A stretch of DNA of 57,911 nt from Clostridia bacterium (GTDB taxonomy: Bacteria; Bacillota; DSM-521; Neomoorellales; Neomoorellaceae): the NCBI GenBank assembly GCA_030154265.1, contig JASKKH010000010.1, positions 1 to 57,911 on the forward strand, written 5' to 3'. Below the pieces are notes generated by a model. It saw only the letters and a list, made by a program, of their open reading frames with translations, did not search any database and was not told the origin of the DNA. Positions 1 through 9,389 of the stretch are shown piece after piece; the first letter of the stretch is position 1, and every line of letters begins with the position of its first letter. The position numbers were made by a program, and so were the translations under genes.

Positions 1-96
1 ACCCGCATAAATCCTGATCCGTGCCGGGGTAAAATATTTTTGCCACTGCCCTAAAACGGCCTATTCATCTCTACTTCCGAACATCGCAATTGGCTC
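1..96. other. Window edge downstream of rpoD, no gene recognised
   Basis: This stretch follows the rpoD stop codon on the minus strand. I see no terminator hairpin and no convincing gene start. A minus-strand GTG near position 45 opens a frame to the window edge, but it has no clear ribosome binding site and its few residues match nothing I know. Confidence 0.3.
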
Positions 97-1188
97 TTAT
101 TCAAGATAATCTTTTAATTTTTTACTTCTACTGGGGTGACGGAGCTTACGCAAAGCTTTAGCCTCAATCTGGCGAATACGCTCTCTTGTAACTCCAAATT
201 CCTGCCCTACTTCTTCTAGAGTACGTGCACGGCCATCATCAAGACCAAATCGCAAACGAAGGACTCGCTTTTCCCTGGGAGTAAGGGAATCTAATACATC
301 CTCTAATTGTTCACGAAGAAGCATAAATGAGGCTGCATCAGCTGGAGCTTGAGCTTCTTCATCTTCTATGAAATCCCCTAAATGGCTATCTTCTTCTTCA
401 CCTATTGGTGTTTCCAAAGAAACTGGCTCTTGTGCTATCTTCATTATCTCTCTGACTCGTTCAACAGAAATATCCATTTCTTTTGCAATTTCTTCAGGTG
501 TTGGTTCACGCCCTAATTGCTGCAGTAATTGGCGCGAAATCCGTATTAATTTATTAATGGTTTCGACCATATGCACTGGGATCCTGATAGTACGAGCTTG
601 ATCAGCTATAGCCCGTGTAATAGCCTGGCGTATCCACCAAGTGGCATAGGTACTAAATTTATATCCCTTTCGGTAATCAAACTTCTCTACAGCCTTGATT
701 AAACCTAGATTACCTTCTTGTATTAAATCTAAGAATAACATACCTCTACCAACGTAACGTTTAGCAATACTAACCACTAACCGTAGATTAGCTTCTGCTA
801 AACGCCGCTTGGCTTCTTCATCCCCGGCTTCCATTCGTTTGGCAAGTTCAATCTCTTCTTCTGGAGTAAGTAAAGGAACTCGCCCGATTTCTTTTAAATA
901 CATACGAACCGGGTCATCAATAGCTACATTCTCTGGTACAGATAAATCTATTTCGTTTTCTTCGGTTTCTTCGTTTTCTTTCTCTAAAGCCTCAATATCA
1001 GCCTGTTCAGGTATAACTTCAATACCCATACTACTCAATTGTTCATATATATCATCAATCTGCTCAGGGGAGAGTTCTATTCCTTGAAGGGCATCCATAA
1101 TCTCACGATAAGTTAAAGAACCCTGGTTCTTACCCTTGTCTATTAATGCTTTGACCATTTCCTCTTTACGTTTTAAATCTTTTTTCAC
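97..1188 (-). CDS. rpoD: RNA polymerase primary sigma factor SigA/RpoD
   Basis: Housekeeping sigma factor of 363 aa that directs RNA polymerase to -35/-10 promoters. Region 1.2 starts at [12 protein letters not shown] (about 91-102). Region 2, which binds the core enzyme and melts the -10 element, spans about 139-190 with [13 protein letters not shown]. The region 4.2 helix-turn-helix carries [18 protein letters not shown] (about 333-350). Region 1.1 is reduced to a short acidic stretch near 70-80, as in Gram-positive SigA. The start is GTG at 1186-1188 behind GGGGGAG, and it overlaps the dnaG stop as GTGA, so the two are translationally coupled. This is the classic dnaG-rpoD operon. Confidence 0.97.
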   Translation of the reverse strand: MKKDLKRKEEMVKALIDKGKNQGSLTYREIMDALQGIELSPEQIDDIYEQLSSMGIEVIPEQADIEALEKENEETEENEIDLSVPENVAIDDPVRMYLKEIGRVPLLTPEEEIELAKRMEAGDEEAKRRLAEANLRLVVSIAKRYVGRGMLFLDLIQEGNLGLIKAVEKFDYRKGYKFSTYATWWIRQAITRAIADQARTIRIPVHMVETINKLIRISRQLLQQLGREPTPEEIAKEMDISVERVREIMKIAQEPVSLETPIGEEEDSHLGDFIEDEEAQAPADAASFMLLREQLEDVLDSLTPREKRVLRLRFGLDDGRARTLEEVGQEFGVTRERIRQIEAKALRKLRHPSRSKKLKDYLE

Positions 1189-3023
1189 TGCGACTCCCCC
1201 CTTCCTAGTTTCAACAAATTTATCTTCTGCTGGAGGTCAAAAATTTGTTTTTGAATTTCTTTAACCTGTTGAATTGTTCCACTTGTTTCTAACTGTGACA
1301 ACTTTAACCGCAGTTCCTTCTCTTTTTTGTTTAGTTGCAAGAGTTTTAAAAAACGAATTGCCTTATTTACTGCCTTCTCTTCTATTGGACCTAAACCTTG
1401 TGTTAAACTTAGTTTAGCAATAAGGGCTTTCCTTTCAGGCTCAGCCTGATTCGATAATTCTCGGATTAAAGAACTACCGGCTAATTCAGGAATAGACTCT
1501 CGTTTTTCTTTTATTTCTGATATTAAACTATTAGTAGCGGGGTTTAGCCCCCAATTCACCCCTAGCTCTTTATCAATTCTATCAGCTAAAATGTGATTAT
1601 TTAAATAAGCTTGAAGTAAAAACAGTTCACTCTGATTATATGAGCTTTTATTATTGAAAACCTTATTAAAAATTCTACTATCTCTAGTATACCTGGTTTT
1701 ATCTTCCTTATCCTCACTATTAGATAAACGATTTATTTCATTAAAAATTGCTGTTTCCGATATCCCTGTACGACGACTAAGATATCTAACATAGGCTTCC
1801 TGCTCTACTAAATCATTAACATTTTTGAGGTATGGTAATACATATTCTATAACTGCTTTCTGCCCTGAAGGTGTCGTTATGTCATTTTCATTTACCGCTT
1901 TATCAATACAAAATTCAATTAATCCCTTACTATTCTCAATAAGTTGCTGGAAGGCTTCAGTACCTCTTAGGTTTAAATACTCATCTGGATCTTTGCCTTC
2001 TGGAAATTGAATAACCTTCACATTAAGCCCAGCCGACTTTAAAATTTCCATACCTCTTAATGTAGCTGTTGTTCCAGCAGTATCAGCGTCATAAGCTATA
2101 ATTACTTCAGTAGTAAGCTTCCGTAGTTGCCTAGCCTGGTCTATTGTTAAAGATGTACCAAGAGAAGCTACTACATTATCAATACCATGCTGCCAGGTTG
2201 TAATCATATCCATATAACCTTCAACAATTATAGCTTGATTTCTTTTTCTAATACCAGATAAAGCTAAATGCAAACCATATAGATGTTTACCTTTATGAAA
2301 CAAAGTGGTTTCTGGTGAATTCAAGTATTTAGGTTGACCTTGTGTTAGAATACGACCGCCAAAACCTATTACTCTGCCTGAACTATCTTTGATGGGAAAC
2401 ATAACACGATCTCTAAATCGGTCAACCATTCTAGAGGACCGTAATACACATATTCCCGACTTTTCTATTTCTACATTAGTAAAGCCTTGGCGACGTAAAA
2501 ACGAAACTATAGCTGTTCCAGTATTAGGGGCATAACCCAACTGAAATTGCCTGACTATTTCGCCTTTTAAGCCCCTTTTCTTTAAGTATTCTCTTGCCCT
2601 AGCTCCTGCAGGATGTCTAGTTAAGATACGGTAGTAGAAGTTGGCAGCCAATGCTCCTAACTGGTATAAACGCTCCCTGAACTCTCGCTGTTTCTTTAAT
2701 TGGGGTGTTTCCTTCTTTTCAACTAATTCCACACCTACACTAGCAGCTAAAGTAGATAGAGCTTCAGGAAAATTTATACCCCTTAATTTCATAATAAATG
2801 TTATAACGTCTCCACCTATTCCACACCCAAAACAGTAAAACATATTCTTTTCTGGGCTTACAGTAAAAGATGGTGTTTTTTCATTATGAAAAGGACAAAG
2901 ACCTACATAATTTTGGCCTCGTTTTTTTAATTGAACATAACTACTAATAAATCCAACTATATCTACTCTTTCCTTAACTTCATCAACCACATCCTGTGTA
3001 AAGGCGGTTACTATATATACCAC
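1185..3023 (-). CDS. dnaG: DNA primase DnaG
   Basis: Primase of 612 aa that lays RNA primers on the lagging strand. The N-terminal CHC2 zinc-binding domain shows C43, H46, C64 and C67 ([11 protein letters not shown] ... YCFGCG). The TOPRIM catalytic domain follows with [10 protein letters not shown] and AYDADTAGT. The C-terminal ~180 residues are charged and helical, as expected of the helicase-binding domain. The start is GTG at 3021-3023 behind a weak purine-rich AAGAAGTAAGAG. The gene is first in the dnaG-rpoD operon, and a sigma-H-like promoter lies about 45 bp upstream. Confidence 0.96.
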   Translation of the reverse strand: MVYIVTAFTQDVVDEVKERVDIVGFISSYVQLKKRGQNYVGLCPFHNEKTPSFTVSPEKNMFYCFGCGIGGDVITFIMKLRGINFPEALSTLAASVGVELVEKKETPQLKKQREFRERLYQLGALAANFYYRILTRHPAGARAREYLKKRGLKGEIVRQFQLGYAPNTGTAIVSFLRRQGFTNVEIEKSGICVLRSSRMVDRFRDRVMFPIKDSSGRVIGFGGRILTQGQPKYLNSPETTLFHKGKHLYGLHLALSGIRKRNQAIIVEGYMDMITTWQHGIDNVVASLGTSLTIDQARQLRKLTTEVIIAYDADTAGTTATLRGMEILKSAGLNVKVIQFPEGKDPDEYLNLRGTEAFQQLIENSKGLIEFCIDKAVNENDITTPSGQKAVIEYVLPYLKNVNDLVEQEAYVRYLSRRTGISETAIFNEINRLSNSEDKEDKTRYTRDSRIFNKVFNNKSSYNQSELFLLQAYLNNHILADRIDKELGVNWGLNPATNSLISEIKEKRESIPELAGSSLIRELSNQAEPERKALIAKLSLTQGLGPIEEKAVNKAIRFLKLLQLNKKEKELRLKLSQLETSGTIQQVKEIQKQIFDLQQKINLLKLGRGESQ

Positions 3024-3067
3024 CTCTTACTTCTTTACCTAATTTTATAATTATTGTTCAAAGTAGA

Positions 3068-3094
3068 ATTCGCTATAAGAACAAAATTTCCTCT
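3068..3094 (-). promoter_or_regulatory. Sigma-H-like promoter of dnaG-rpoD
   Basis: Read on the minus strand, AGAGGAAAT (-35) is followed by TAGCGAAT (-10), with 16 nt between AGAGGA and CGAA. This fits the sigma-H pattern RNAGGAWWW ... RNNGAAT at both elements. It lies about 45 bp before the dnaG GTG. The B. subtilis dnaG-sigA operon is also known to use a sigma-H promoter, which supports the call. Confidence 0.5.
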
Positions 3095-3212
3095 TTTCTA
3101 GCCTTTTTTTTCGCCTTTTCCTATTATTTGTTCCCTTTTACCAGATTATACCTTGATTAGCCTGTATATAGCATCTTCTAAAGCGGTAAAATGCTTTAAG
3201 GAGGTGTAAAAA

Positions 3213-3329
3213 GTGGCTAAAACAACAGCTTTTATCTTACTTGCCCTTATCGGCGGTAGTACGCTTTATGTTCTTTATATAGGGGTCCTATTGCCTCTGT
3301 TTCAACCATATTTTAAAACCAAACAATAG
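3213..3329 (+). CDS. Small single-span membrane protein, 38 aa, unknown
   Basis: A short frame starts at GTG 3213 behind a strong AAGGAGGTG (3198-3206) with good spacing. The product is 38 aa: four polar residues (VAKT), about 25 hydrophobic residues (FILLALIGG, LYVLYIGVLLPLF) and a short basic tail ending KTKQ. It would be one transmembrane helix. The gene stands alone, oriented away from dnaG. I do not recognise a family. The support is the ribosome binding site and the clean membrane pattern rather than homology. Confidence 0.5.
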   Translation: MAKTTAFILLALIGGSTLYVLYIGVLLPLFQPYFKTKQ

Positions 3330-3344
3330 GGTACCCTTTTCCAG

Positions 3345-3373
3345 CTGACTTTAATTTTTTTATATGATATACT
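3345..3373 (+). promoter_or_regulatory. Extended -10 promoter for a short transcript
   Basis: CTGACT (3345-3350), a 17-nt spacer and TATACT (3368-3373). An upstream TG makes the -10 an extended TGATATACT. No coding frame follows before the terminator that ends near 3459, so it most likely drives a small RNA. Confidence 0.5.
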
Positions 3374-3379
3374 ATGCAA

Positions 3380-3459
3380 TGAAGGGCAATACCTTCATCT
3401 TTCTTAAAACCTCCCTTTTTAACTATTTTTTAAGGAGTACCTGAGGTACTCCTTTTTTT
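3380..3459 (+). ncRNA. Candidate small regulatory RNA, about 80 nt
   Basis: The segment is bounded by an extended -10 promoter and an intrinsic terminator and has no convincing coding frame. Its 5' end can form a small hairpin (GAAGG 3381-3385 with CCTTC 3392-3396). An A/T-rich stretch with CCTCCC (3410-3415) follows, and then the terminator hairpin. A single-stranded CCUCCC is complementary to Shine-Dalgarno sequences. C-rich loops of this kind are how several Gram-positive sRNAs pair with mRNA start regions. Function is inferred from layout only. Confidence 0.45.
3432..3459 (+). terminator. Intrinsic terminator of the candidate sRNA
   Basis: A 10-bp perfect stem, AAGGAGTACC (3432-3441) with GGTACTCCTT (3445-3454), loop TGA, followed by a T run. 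Confidence 0.8.
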
Positions 3460-3509
3460 GTTTTTATCCAGGTATAAGATACTCATTAAATGGTTATATT
3501 TATATAACG

Positions 3510-3590
3510 GAAGGTGTTGAAAGAAATCCTGCCGCTCGTTTTGTCAGCGAGCGGATAGCCTGACAAGCGAAGAGATTTCTTCTCACCTTC
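3510..3590. other. Pseudoknot-forming inverted-repeat element
   Basis: Nested complementary segments: an outer stem of GAAGGTG (3510-3516) with CACCTTC (3584-3590) and AAGAAATC (3521-3528) with GATTTCTT (3574-3581). Inside is a hairpin of CCGCTCG (3532-3538) with CGAGCGG (3548-3554). Its loop segment TTGTCAG (3541-3547) is complementary to CTGACAA (3560-3566). That is an H-type pseudoknot enclosed in a closing stem. It lies right after the dgt stop codon (3594) and lacks the T run of an intrinsic terminator. Either strand could be the functional RNA. I cannot match it to a known riboswitch or ribozyme class. Confidence 0.55.
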
Positions 3591-3593
3591 TAT

Positions 3594-4580
3594 TTATGTT
3601 GCAAAACCCGCCGGCACAAAAAGCTTTGTATATCGGAGTATCGCATAGCGGTCAGTCATACCAGCTATATAATCACATGCCCTTCTGTAAACATCATTTG
3701 TATCAACACCCTGAGGTAAGGCCTCAGGCTTATTTAAATAATATAAATATAGCTGTTTTAACATCTTTTTGGCTTTATCTTCTTCAACTTTGGCTTTAGA
3801 ACCTATATAAACATTTTCAAATAAGAAATCTCTTAAATCGTCAGTAGCTTGCTGAACTTCAGGACTCATACCGATAATACCCTGTTTCCAACTGAACCGT
3901 ATCATGTCGGTTACCATAGTATGAATTCGCTCACGGTGATTATAGCCTAATACTTCCAAGCAATTTTTAGGTAGTTGATTTAAGTTTATGATATTAGCCC
4001 TTAAAGCATCATCGATGTCATGGTTAATATATGCTATGCGATCAGCAATACGTATAATTTGCCCTTCCAATGTTTTTGGCTTTTTAGGTCCAGTATGATG
4101 GACAATACCATCTCTAACTTCCCAAGTAAGGTTTAACCCCCCGTTGCCTTCTAATACTTCAACAACTCTCAGACTCTGAAGATTATGTTTAAAACCTCCC
4201 CGTACTACTTCATTTAATGCTTCTTCCCCAGAGTGACCAAAAGGAGTATGACCTAAATCATGACCTAAAGCAATGGCCTCAGTTAGGTCTTCATTCAAAC
4301 ATAAGGCACGAGCTATGGTTCTGCTAATCTGAGCAACTTCTAAAGTATGAGTTAAACGAGTACGAAAATGATCCCCTTCAGGAGCAATAAATACCTGAGT
4401 TTTATGTTTTAAGCGCCTAAAAGCTTTACAGTGTATAATCCGATCTCGATCACGTTGGTATTCCGTACGAATGGGGCAGGGCTCCTCCGGTCTAACTCGA
4501 CCACGAGTTTCGCTACTTAAGCTTGCCCATGAACCTAGATTCTTTTTTTCCAGTTTTTCAGCCTCTAACCGCAGGAGCAT
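3594..4580 (-). CDS. dgt: dGTPase-like HD-domain deoxynucleotide triphosphohydrolase
   Basis: A 328-aa protein of the Dgt family, which hydrolyses dNTPs (classically dGTP) to deoxynucleoside and tripolyphosphate. The N-terminus has the signature DRDRIIHCKAFRRLKHKTQVF. The metal-binding HD residues are visible in RLTHTLEVAQI and ALGHDLGHTPFGHSGE, with a later D in RIADRIAYINHDIDDA. The length suits the shorter Gram-positive subfamily. The start is ATG behind GGGGGTAAGG. It is the last gene of its run, directly upstream of a structured element. Confidence 0.92.
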   Translation of the reverse strand: MLLRLEAEKLEKKNLGSWASLSSETRGRVRPEEPCPIRTEYQRDRDRIIHCKAFRRLKHKTQVFIAPEGDHFRTRLTHTLEVAQISRTIARALCLNEDLTEAIALGHDLGHTPFGHSGEEALNEVVRGGFKHNLQSLRVVEVLEGNGGLNLTWEVRDGIVHHTGPKKPKTLEGQIIRIADRIAYINHDIDDALRANIINLNQLPKNCLEVLGYNHRERIHTMVTDMIRFSWKQGIIGMSPEVQQATDDLRDFLFENVYIGSKAKVEEDKAKKMLKQLYLYYLNKPEALPQGVDTNDVYRRACDYIAGMTDRYAILRYTKLFVPAGFAT

Positions 4581-4594
4581 TTCCTTACCCCCTT

Positions 4595-5200
4595 TTAGCC
4601 ACGGTGCTTTCTTAATTCCATAGTAGCACCAGCAACCTCGGCCAAACGTTGGCCAATTATCCGGACTCGTTTAATGGCAAAATCATCATTAGCAGCTGGG
4701 GCCTGACTACAAACCCCTTGATGACCACAATCGGCATCTATAAATCCATCGCCAACAATGGTCATGCCTTGAACTAACATCATATCAAAAATGGCTTTTA
4801 GAGCTGTTTCTTGACCTCCAAAACGACTAGCACCTACGGTAACACCTGCCCCAACTACATTTAAAAGGGCTTTTTCTTTTCTTAAAAAGCGTGCTTTATC
4901 CCAGAAAGCCTTTAACTGAGCTGAAACGGTACCAAAATAAACCGGGCTGCCTATTAAAAGTGCATCTGCCCGCCGTAAAAGGTCATAAGCCTCACCTAGC
5001 CGATTATTACGCGAGCATGCTCCTACACAAGGATTACTACAGACATTACAATACGGAATTTTACAATCAGAAAGAACTTCAGAAACATTTATTAAATCTG
5101 TTTCTGCGCCAGCAGCTTTTGCTGAGACTAATCCTTCCTGAACTAGAAAAGCAGTATTACCATCCTTTTTCGGACTACCATTTAGACCTACTACTAACAT
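4595..5200 (-). CDS. Flavodoxin-fold FMN-dependent (iron-sulfur) flavoprotein
   Basis: A 201-aa NADPH-dependent FMN reductase-type protein. The phosphate-binding loop is at the N-terminus (GLNGSPKKDGNT), and the flavin contact motif is GSPVYFGTVSAQLKAFWD. Between them is a cysteine-rich insert (CKIPYCNVCSNPCVGAC) that could hold an Fe-S cluster, as in archaeal-type iron-sulfur flavoproteins, though the spacing is unusual. The physiological substrate is unknown. The ribosome binding site GAGGGTGA sits before ATG 5200. Two sigma-H-like promoters lie upstream (5237-5263 and 5361-5387), so expression may rise on entry into stationary phase or sporulation. Confidence 0.85.
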   Translation of the reverse strand: MLVVGLNGSPKKDGNTAFLVQEGLVSAKAAGAETDLINVSEVLSDCKIPYCNVCSNPCVGACSRNNRLGEAYDLLRRADALLIGSPVYFGTVSAQLKAFWDKARFLRKEKALLNVVGAGVTVGASRFGGQETALKAIFDMMLVQGMTIVGDGFIDADCGHQGVCSQAPAANDDFAIKRVRIIGQRLAEVAGATMELRKHRG

Positions 5201-5236
5201 TTTTAAACTGTCACCCTCTAGTCCTTAGTATTCATC

Positions 5237-5263
5237 GTTCGACATTCTAATACTTTTTCCTGC
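5237..5263 (-). promoter_or_regulatory. Sigma-H-like promoter, flavoprotein gene (proximal)
   Basis: Minus strand GCAGGAAAA, then GTCGAAC, with 16 nt between GCAGGA and CGAA. It lies about 37 bp before the ATG. It matches the AGGA ... GAA layout of sigma-H promoters, but the last -10 base is C rather than T. Confidence 0.4.
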
Positions 5264-5360
5264 ATAACAATTGGCAATAAATTCAATTTAGGCAATAGCT
5301 TTTTCTCACTCTTTATATATAGTTATTAAAGTAATTTTTATTATCATTTTTTGTGGGTAT

Positions 5361-5387
5361 ATTCGCTATTTTTATTAAATCTCCTGC
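5361..5387 (-). promoter_or_regulatory. Sigma-H-like promoter, flavoprotein gene (distal)
   Basis: Minus strand GCAGGAGAT followed by AGCGAAT, with 16 nt between GCAGGA and CGAA. The -35 overlaps the last codons of rnhA (CAG CAG GAG ATT TAA). It is the best -10 match of the set, together with the dnaG site. Confidence 0.4.
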
Positions 5388-5824
5388 TGTAATAGGTCGG
5401 AAACTGCCATTCTCGCCAATTTATCGCAACGGTTATTTTCAATATTATCACTATGGCCCTTAACTTTAATCCATTCAACCTTGTGCTTAGCTGTAAGCTT
5501 AAGCAGTTCTTTCCAAAGGTCCTGATTTTCCACCGGTTGCTTTTTTGATGTCTGCCATCCGTTCCTTTGCCATCGCTCTAACCAACCCTGACGAAAAGCA
5601 TTGACAAGATAAGCACTGTCGCTATGCAGTTTTACACTACAGGGTTCTTTTAATTTCTTTAAGGCCTTAATGGCTGCCGTAATCTCCATACGTTGGTTTG
5701 TTGTTAAAGCCTCAGCCCCAGATATTTCCTTACGATTGTTTCCATAGATTAAAACTGCCCCCCAACCTCCCGGGCCAGGGTTACCCGAGCAGGCTCCATC
5801 TGTATAAATAACTACTTCTTTCAT
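5375..5824 (-). CDS. rnhA: Ribonuclease HI
   Basis: A 149-aa RNase H type 1 that cleaves RNA in RNA:DNA hybrids. The four acidic catalytic positions can be followed: D9 in YTDGACSGNPGPGGWG, E in QRMEITAAI, D in LHSDSAYLV and D in NNRCDKLAR. The substrate-contact motif KGHSDNIENN precedes the last Asp. Full length for the family, with no N-terminal hybrid-binding domain. It overlaps nothing and lies 2 bp after the YbjQ-family gene. Confidence 0.96.
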   Translation of the reverse strand: MKEVVIYTDGACSGNPGPGGWGAVLIYGNNRKEISGAEALTTNQRMEITAAIKALKKLKEPCSVKLHSDSAYLVNAFRQGWLERWQRNGWQTSKKQPVENQDLWKELLKLTAKHKVEWIKVKGHSDNIENNRCDKLARMAVSDLLQQEI

Positions 5825-5826
5825 CT

Positions 5827-6141
5827 TTATTTCAAAACCACAGCCGTGCCAGCAGCCGTAACCATTAACATGCCTTCTCTAATAACTTCATAGTCTATAT
5901 CTACCCCAATAACGGCATTTCCGCCCATTCTTACTGCTTTGTCAGCCATCTCTCTAAGGGCTATTTCTCTAGCCTGAGCCAATTTCTCTTCATAAGCACC
6001 TGACCGACCACCAACAATATCTGTTATACTGGCAAAAAGATCCCTTATAACATTAGCCCCCATAATGGCTTCACCTGCTACCACGCCCAAGTATTTCTGT
6101 ATTTCCTTACCCTCAATAGTATTTGTAGTTGTAATAACCAT
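5827..6141 (-). CDS. YbjQ-family protein
   Basis: A 104-aa protein of the YbjQ (PF01906) family, small homopentameric proteins of unclear function sometimes called heavy-metal-binding. Typical motifs are [18 protein letters not shown] near the N-terminus, ARE(I)ALREMADKA in the middle and [13 protein letters not shown] toward the end. The start is ATG 6141, 9 nt after GGAGG (6151-6155). A longer frame reaching 6192 exists but lacks a ribosome binding site. Confidence 0.9.
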   Translation of the reverse strand: MVITTTNTIEGKEIQKYLGVVAGEAIMGANVIRDLFASITDIVGGRSGAYEEKLAQAREIALREMADKAVRMGGNAVIGVDIDYEVIREGMLMVTAAGTAVVLK

Positions 6142-6249
6142 TATTTTCAACCTCCAATTTCCTATTTTCTTTATTTTACCATAAAAAAACATTTAAGATG
6201 TTTTGACCAGAAGGTAAGGTTTTGTTTAAAATTAAGCAAGGTGATAAAT

Positions 6250-6720
6250 ATGTGTAAAATTATGGTTAGTGCCTGTTTGGCTGGAATAAAATGTAAATAT
6301 AACGGTGGACATAACTTTATACCAGCTATAGCATCTCTTGTTAAAGAAGGTAAAGCAATACCCGTCTGTCCTGAAAGCCTGGGTAACCTTCCCATACCAA
6401 GACCACCAGCAGAAATTGAGAATGGTAACGGTTATGAGGTCTTAGAAGGTAAAACAAGGGTTATAAATAACCAAGGACAAGATGTTACTAATGCTTTTTG
6501 CGAAGGAGCCAAAGCTACCCTGTCTAAAGCCCTAAAAATAAAACCAAAAATAATTATCTTGAAAGAAAAAAGTCCTTCATGTGGTAGTAAATTTATTTAT
6601 AATGGTAAATTTAACAATACCATAAAACCTGGCCAGGGTGTTACAACCGCCCTACTAAGAAAACATGGGTTTAAGGTTATTAGTGAAAAAGATTTTGAAA
6701 GGGGTTACCCACTTGAGTAA
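6250..6720 (+). CDS. DUF523 family protein
   Basis: A 156-aa DUF523 (YbbK-like) protein, present in many anaerobes and without an assigned function. The family hallmarks are visible: the N-terminal MVSACLAGIKCKYNGG, PVCPESLGNLPIPRPPAE and the C-terminal ILKEKSPSCGS. The conserved cysteines suggest metal or thiol chemistry. ATG 6250 is preceded by AAGGTGA; an upstream GTG at 6241 is in frame but would overlap that site. The gene is convergent with ppdK and ends inside the shared terminator. Confidence 0.88.
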   Translation: MCKIMVSACLAGIKCKYNGGHNFIPAIASLVKEGKAIPVCPESLGNLPIPRPPAEIENGNGYEVLEGKTRVINNQGQDVTNAFCEGAKATLSKALKIKPKIIILKEKSPSCGSKFIYNGKFNNTIKPGQGVTTALLRKHGFKVISEKDFERGYPLE

Positions 6721-6728
6721 CCCCTTTT
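6698..6728. terminator. Bidirectional terminator between DUF523 gene and ppdK
   Basis: The stem AAAGGGGTTAC (6698-6708) pairs with GTAACCCCTTT (6717-6727) and is followed by T residues on the plus strand. The DUF523 stop codon lies within the 3' arm. On the minus strand the tail is shorter (TTTCAAAATC), so the plus direction is the stronger one. Confidence 0.75.
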
Positions 6729-6734
6729 TTGTAA

Positions 6735-9389
6735 CTAGTTTTTATTTTTATTCAATACAGCCTGGGCAGCAGCTAATCTTGCCACTGGAACACGGAAAGG
6801 CGAACAACTTACAAAATTCAATCCAATCTCATGACAGAATTTAACTGAACTAGATTCTCCTCCATGTTCCCCACAAATACCAATTTCTAGATTAGGATTG
6901 GTTTTACGCCCAAGCTCAATTGCCATTTTCATAAATTTACCTACACCATTTTGGTCAAGAACCACAAATGGATCTTCTTGCAAAATCTTTTCATCTATAT
7001 ATTGGTGCAAGAACTTACCTTCAGCATCATCCCGGCTAAAACCAAAAGTAGTCTGGGTTAAATCATTGGTACCAAATGAAAAGAACTCAGCTTCTTTAGC
7101 AATTTCATCCGCTGTAGCACAAGCTCGCGGCATTTCTATCATTGTTCCAACCTTATAATTAAAGTCAACCCCTGTTTTCTGTTTAACGTCATTAGCAACT
7201 TCATCCACCATCTGATGCAGACGTTTTAATTCATTCACATGAATAACTAGTGGAATTTCTACTTCTGGTAAAACATTCTTACCTTCATTAACCAACTCTG
7301 CCACTGCTTCGAAAATAGCTCTGACTTGCATGGCATAGATTTCTGGATAAGTTATACCTAAACGACAGCCCCTATGCCCTAACATTGGATTAAATTCATG
7401 TCTAGCTCTTACTTCACGCAAAAGGGTCTGTTTTTCTTCAAGTTCTTGAGAGTTATCCTTTGTAGCTTGGAGACGAATAACCTCAACTAGTAGCTCTTCA
7501 ATGTTGGGCAAAAATTCATGGAGCGGAGGATCTAATAAACGGATTGTTACGGGAGAACCTTCCATAACCTTTAAAATACCATAAAAATCTTCCCTCTGCA
7601 TTGGCAAAAGCTTTTCTAAGGCTGCTTCACGTTCTTCTTTTGTTTTAGCAAGGATCATGTCCTGAACAATAGGTAATCTGTCAACCTCCATAAACATATG
7701 CTCAGTACGTGTTAGGCCTATTCCTTCTGCACCAAATTCTCTTGCACGCCTGGCATCTTCTGGGGTATCTGCATTGGCTCGAATTTTCAAATGACGAATG
7801 TCATCGGCCCATTTTAAAATTTCTTCAAATTCTCCACTTAGCTTAGGGTCAATTAAAGGTACTTCTCCTTCAATTACATTACCGGTAGAACCGTCAATAG
7901 AAAGAATGTCACCCTCCTTAATAACCTTATCACCAATAGAGAAATGTTTGTTTTCCAAGTTAATCTTAATTTCATCACAACCAGTAACTGCAGGTTTACC
8001 AATACCACGAGCCACTACCGCAGCATGACTAGTCATACCACCCCGAGCTGTAAGAACGCCTTGGGCCTTTACGATACCATGAATATCATCAGGGGTTGTC
8101 TCATTACGTACCAAAATTACTTTTTGTCCATCTAGCCCCATTTTTTCGGCTTGATCGGCATTAAAAACTACTTGCCCTGAAGCGGCACCAGGAGAGGCAG
8201 GAAGCCCCTTGCCTATAACATTTAATTTAGCCTCAGGGTCAATACGTCTATGCATTAATTGTACCAGTTGGTCTGCTTCTACACGCATTACAGCTTCTTC
8301 TTTACTAATTAAACCTTCATTCACCATATCAACAGCAATTTTTATAGCTGCTGCTGCCGTGCGCTTACCAGTACGAGTCTGAAGAATAAAGAGTTTTCCT
8401 TTTTCAATTGTAAACTCTATATCCTGCATATCTCGGTAATGCTTTTCCAGTAACTCACATATATCTTCAAACTGCCTATAGATTTCCGGCATCTCATCTT
8501 TTAAAGTACTCATAGGCTTAGGAGTACGTATACCTGCTACAACATCTTCTCCTTGAGCATTAATAAGATATTCCCCATATACACCCTTTTCACCAGTAGA
8601 GGGATTACGAGTAAATGCTACACCTGTTCCACTGTCGGAACCCATATTGCCAAAAGCCATAGTCTGAACATTAACTGCTGTGCCATATTCATCGGGTATT
8701 TTATTAATCTTACGATAAACAATTGCCCTTTGATTATTCCATGAATTAAAAACGGCCCGAATAGCCATGAAAAGTTGTTCCTTAGGTTCCTGAGGAAATT
8801 CGGATCCACTTTGACTTGATACCACGTCCTTATATTCAGCTATAATCTCTTGTAAAACTTGAGGGGTTAGCTCTGAATCAAACTTAACCCCTAATCTTTG
8901 CTTATGTTTTTCCAATACAGCCTCAAAATTATCATGGTCAATTCCCAAAACTACATTACCAAACATTTGAATAAACCGGCGATAACAATCAAAGGCAAAC
9001 CGTTCATCATTAGTCTGAGTCGCTAAGCCTTTAACTGTTTCATCATTTAACCCAAGATTTAAAATGGTATCCATCATCCCTGGCATCGAAACTGGAGCAC
9101 CAGAACGTACAGATAGAAGTAATGGGTTTTCATTATCTCCTAATTTTTTACCATTAATAGCTTCTAAATCTTTTAGTCGTTCACTTACTTCTGCTTCAAG
9201 ACCTTCTGGAAATTTGTTTCCTTGACGAATAAATTCGTTACAAGCCTCACATGTAATAATAAACCCTTGGGGTACCGGTAAACCGATATTAGTCATTTCT
9301 GATAGGTTAGCTCCTTTACCACCAAGGAGCATTCGCATATTTCCGTTACCTTCTTTAAACAAATAAACAAATTTCTTATTTGCCGCCAT
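6735..9389 (-). CDS. ppdK: Pyruvate, phosphate dikinase
   Basis: An 884-aa PPDK that interconverts pyruvate + ATP + Pi with PEP + AMP + PPi, used in glycolysis or gluconeogenesis by anaerobes. An N-terminal ATP-grasp domain (starting [19 protein letters not shown]), the swivelling phosphohistidine domain ([19 protein letters not shown], with its catalytic His) and the C-terminal PEP/pyruvate barrel ([12 protein letters not shown] with its Cys) are all intact. The length is normal. It overlaps the start region of the upstream ppsR gene by 14 bp. This fits control of PPDK by the PpsR kinase/pyrophosphorylase next door. Confidence 0.98.
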   Translation of the reverse strand: MAANKKFVYLFKEGNGNMRMLLGGKGANLSEMTNIGLPVPQGFIITCEACNEFIRQGNKFPEGLEAEVSERLKDLEAINGKKLGDNENPLLLSVRSGAPVSMPGMMDTILNLGLNDETVKGLATQTNDERFAFDCYRRFIQMFGNVVLGIDHDNFEAVLEKHKQRLGVKFDSELTPQVLQEIIAEYKDVVSSQSGSEFPQEPKEQLFMAIRAVFNSWNNQRAIVYRKINKIPDEYGTAVNVQTMAFGNMGSDSGTGVAFTRNPSTGEKGVYGEYLINAQGEDVVAGIRTPKPMSTLKDEMPEIYRQFEDICELLEKHYRDMQDIEFTIEKGKLFILQTRTGKRTAAAAIKIAVDMVNEGLISKEEAVMRVEADQLVQLMHRRIDPEAKLNVIGKGLPASPGAASGQVVFNADQAEKMGLDGQKVILVRNETTPDDIHGIVKAQGVLTARGGMTSHAAVVARGIGKPAVTGCDEIKINLENKHFSIGDKVIKEGDILSIDGSTGNVIEGEVPLIDPKLSGEFEEILKWADDIRHLKIRANADTPEDARRAREFGAEGIGLTRTEHMFMEVDRLPIVQDMILAKTKEEREAALEKLLPMQREDFYGILKVMEGSPVTIRLLDPPLHEFLPNIEELLVEVIRLQATKDNSQELEEKQTLLREVRARHEFNPMLGHRGCRLGITYPEIYAMQVRAIFEAVAELVNEGKNVLPEVEIPLVIHVNELKRLHQMVDEVANDVKQKTGVDFNYKVGTMIEMPRACATADEIAKEAEFFSFGTNDLTQTTFGFSRDDAEGKFLHQYIDEKILQEDPFVVLDQNGVGKFMKMAIELGRKTNPNLEIGICGEHGGESSSVKFCHEIGLNFVSCSPFRVPVARLAAAQAVLNKNKN

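Noticed and set aside
368-1087. Plus-strand frames opposite rpoD
   Set aside because: Low-complexity Ser/Ile-rich translations with no start signals, typical shadows of the acidic minus-strand gene.
3510-3590. Known ribozyme (hammerhead, twister, pistol) or intrinsic terminator
   Set aside because: No CUGAUGA/GAA core, no twister or pistol consensus that I can align, and no T run after the structure on either strand. It is kept as an unclassified element.
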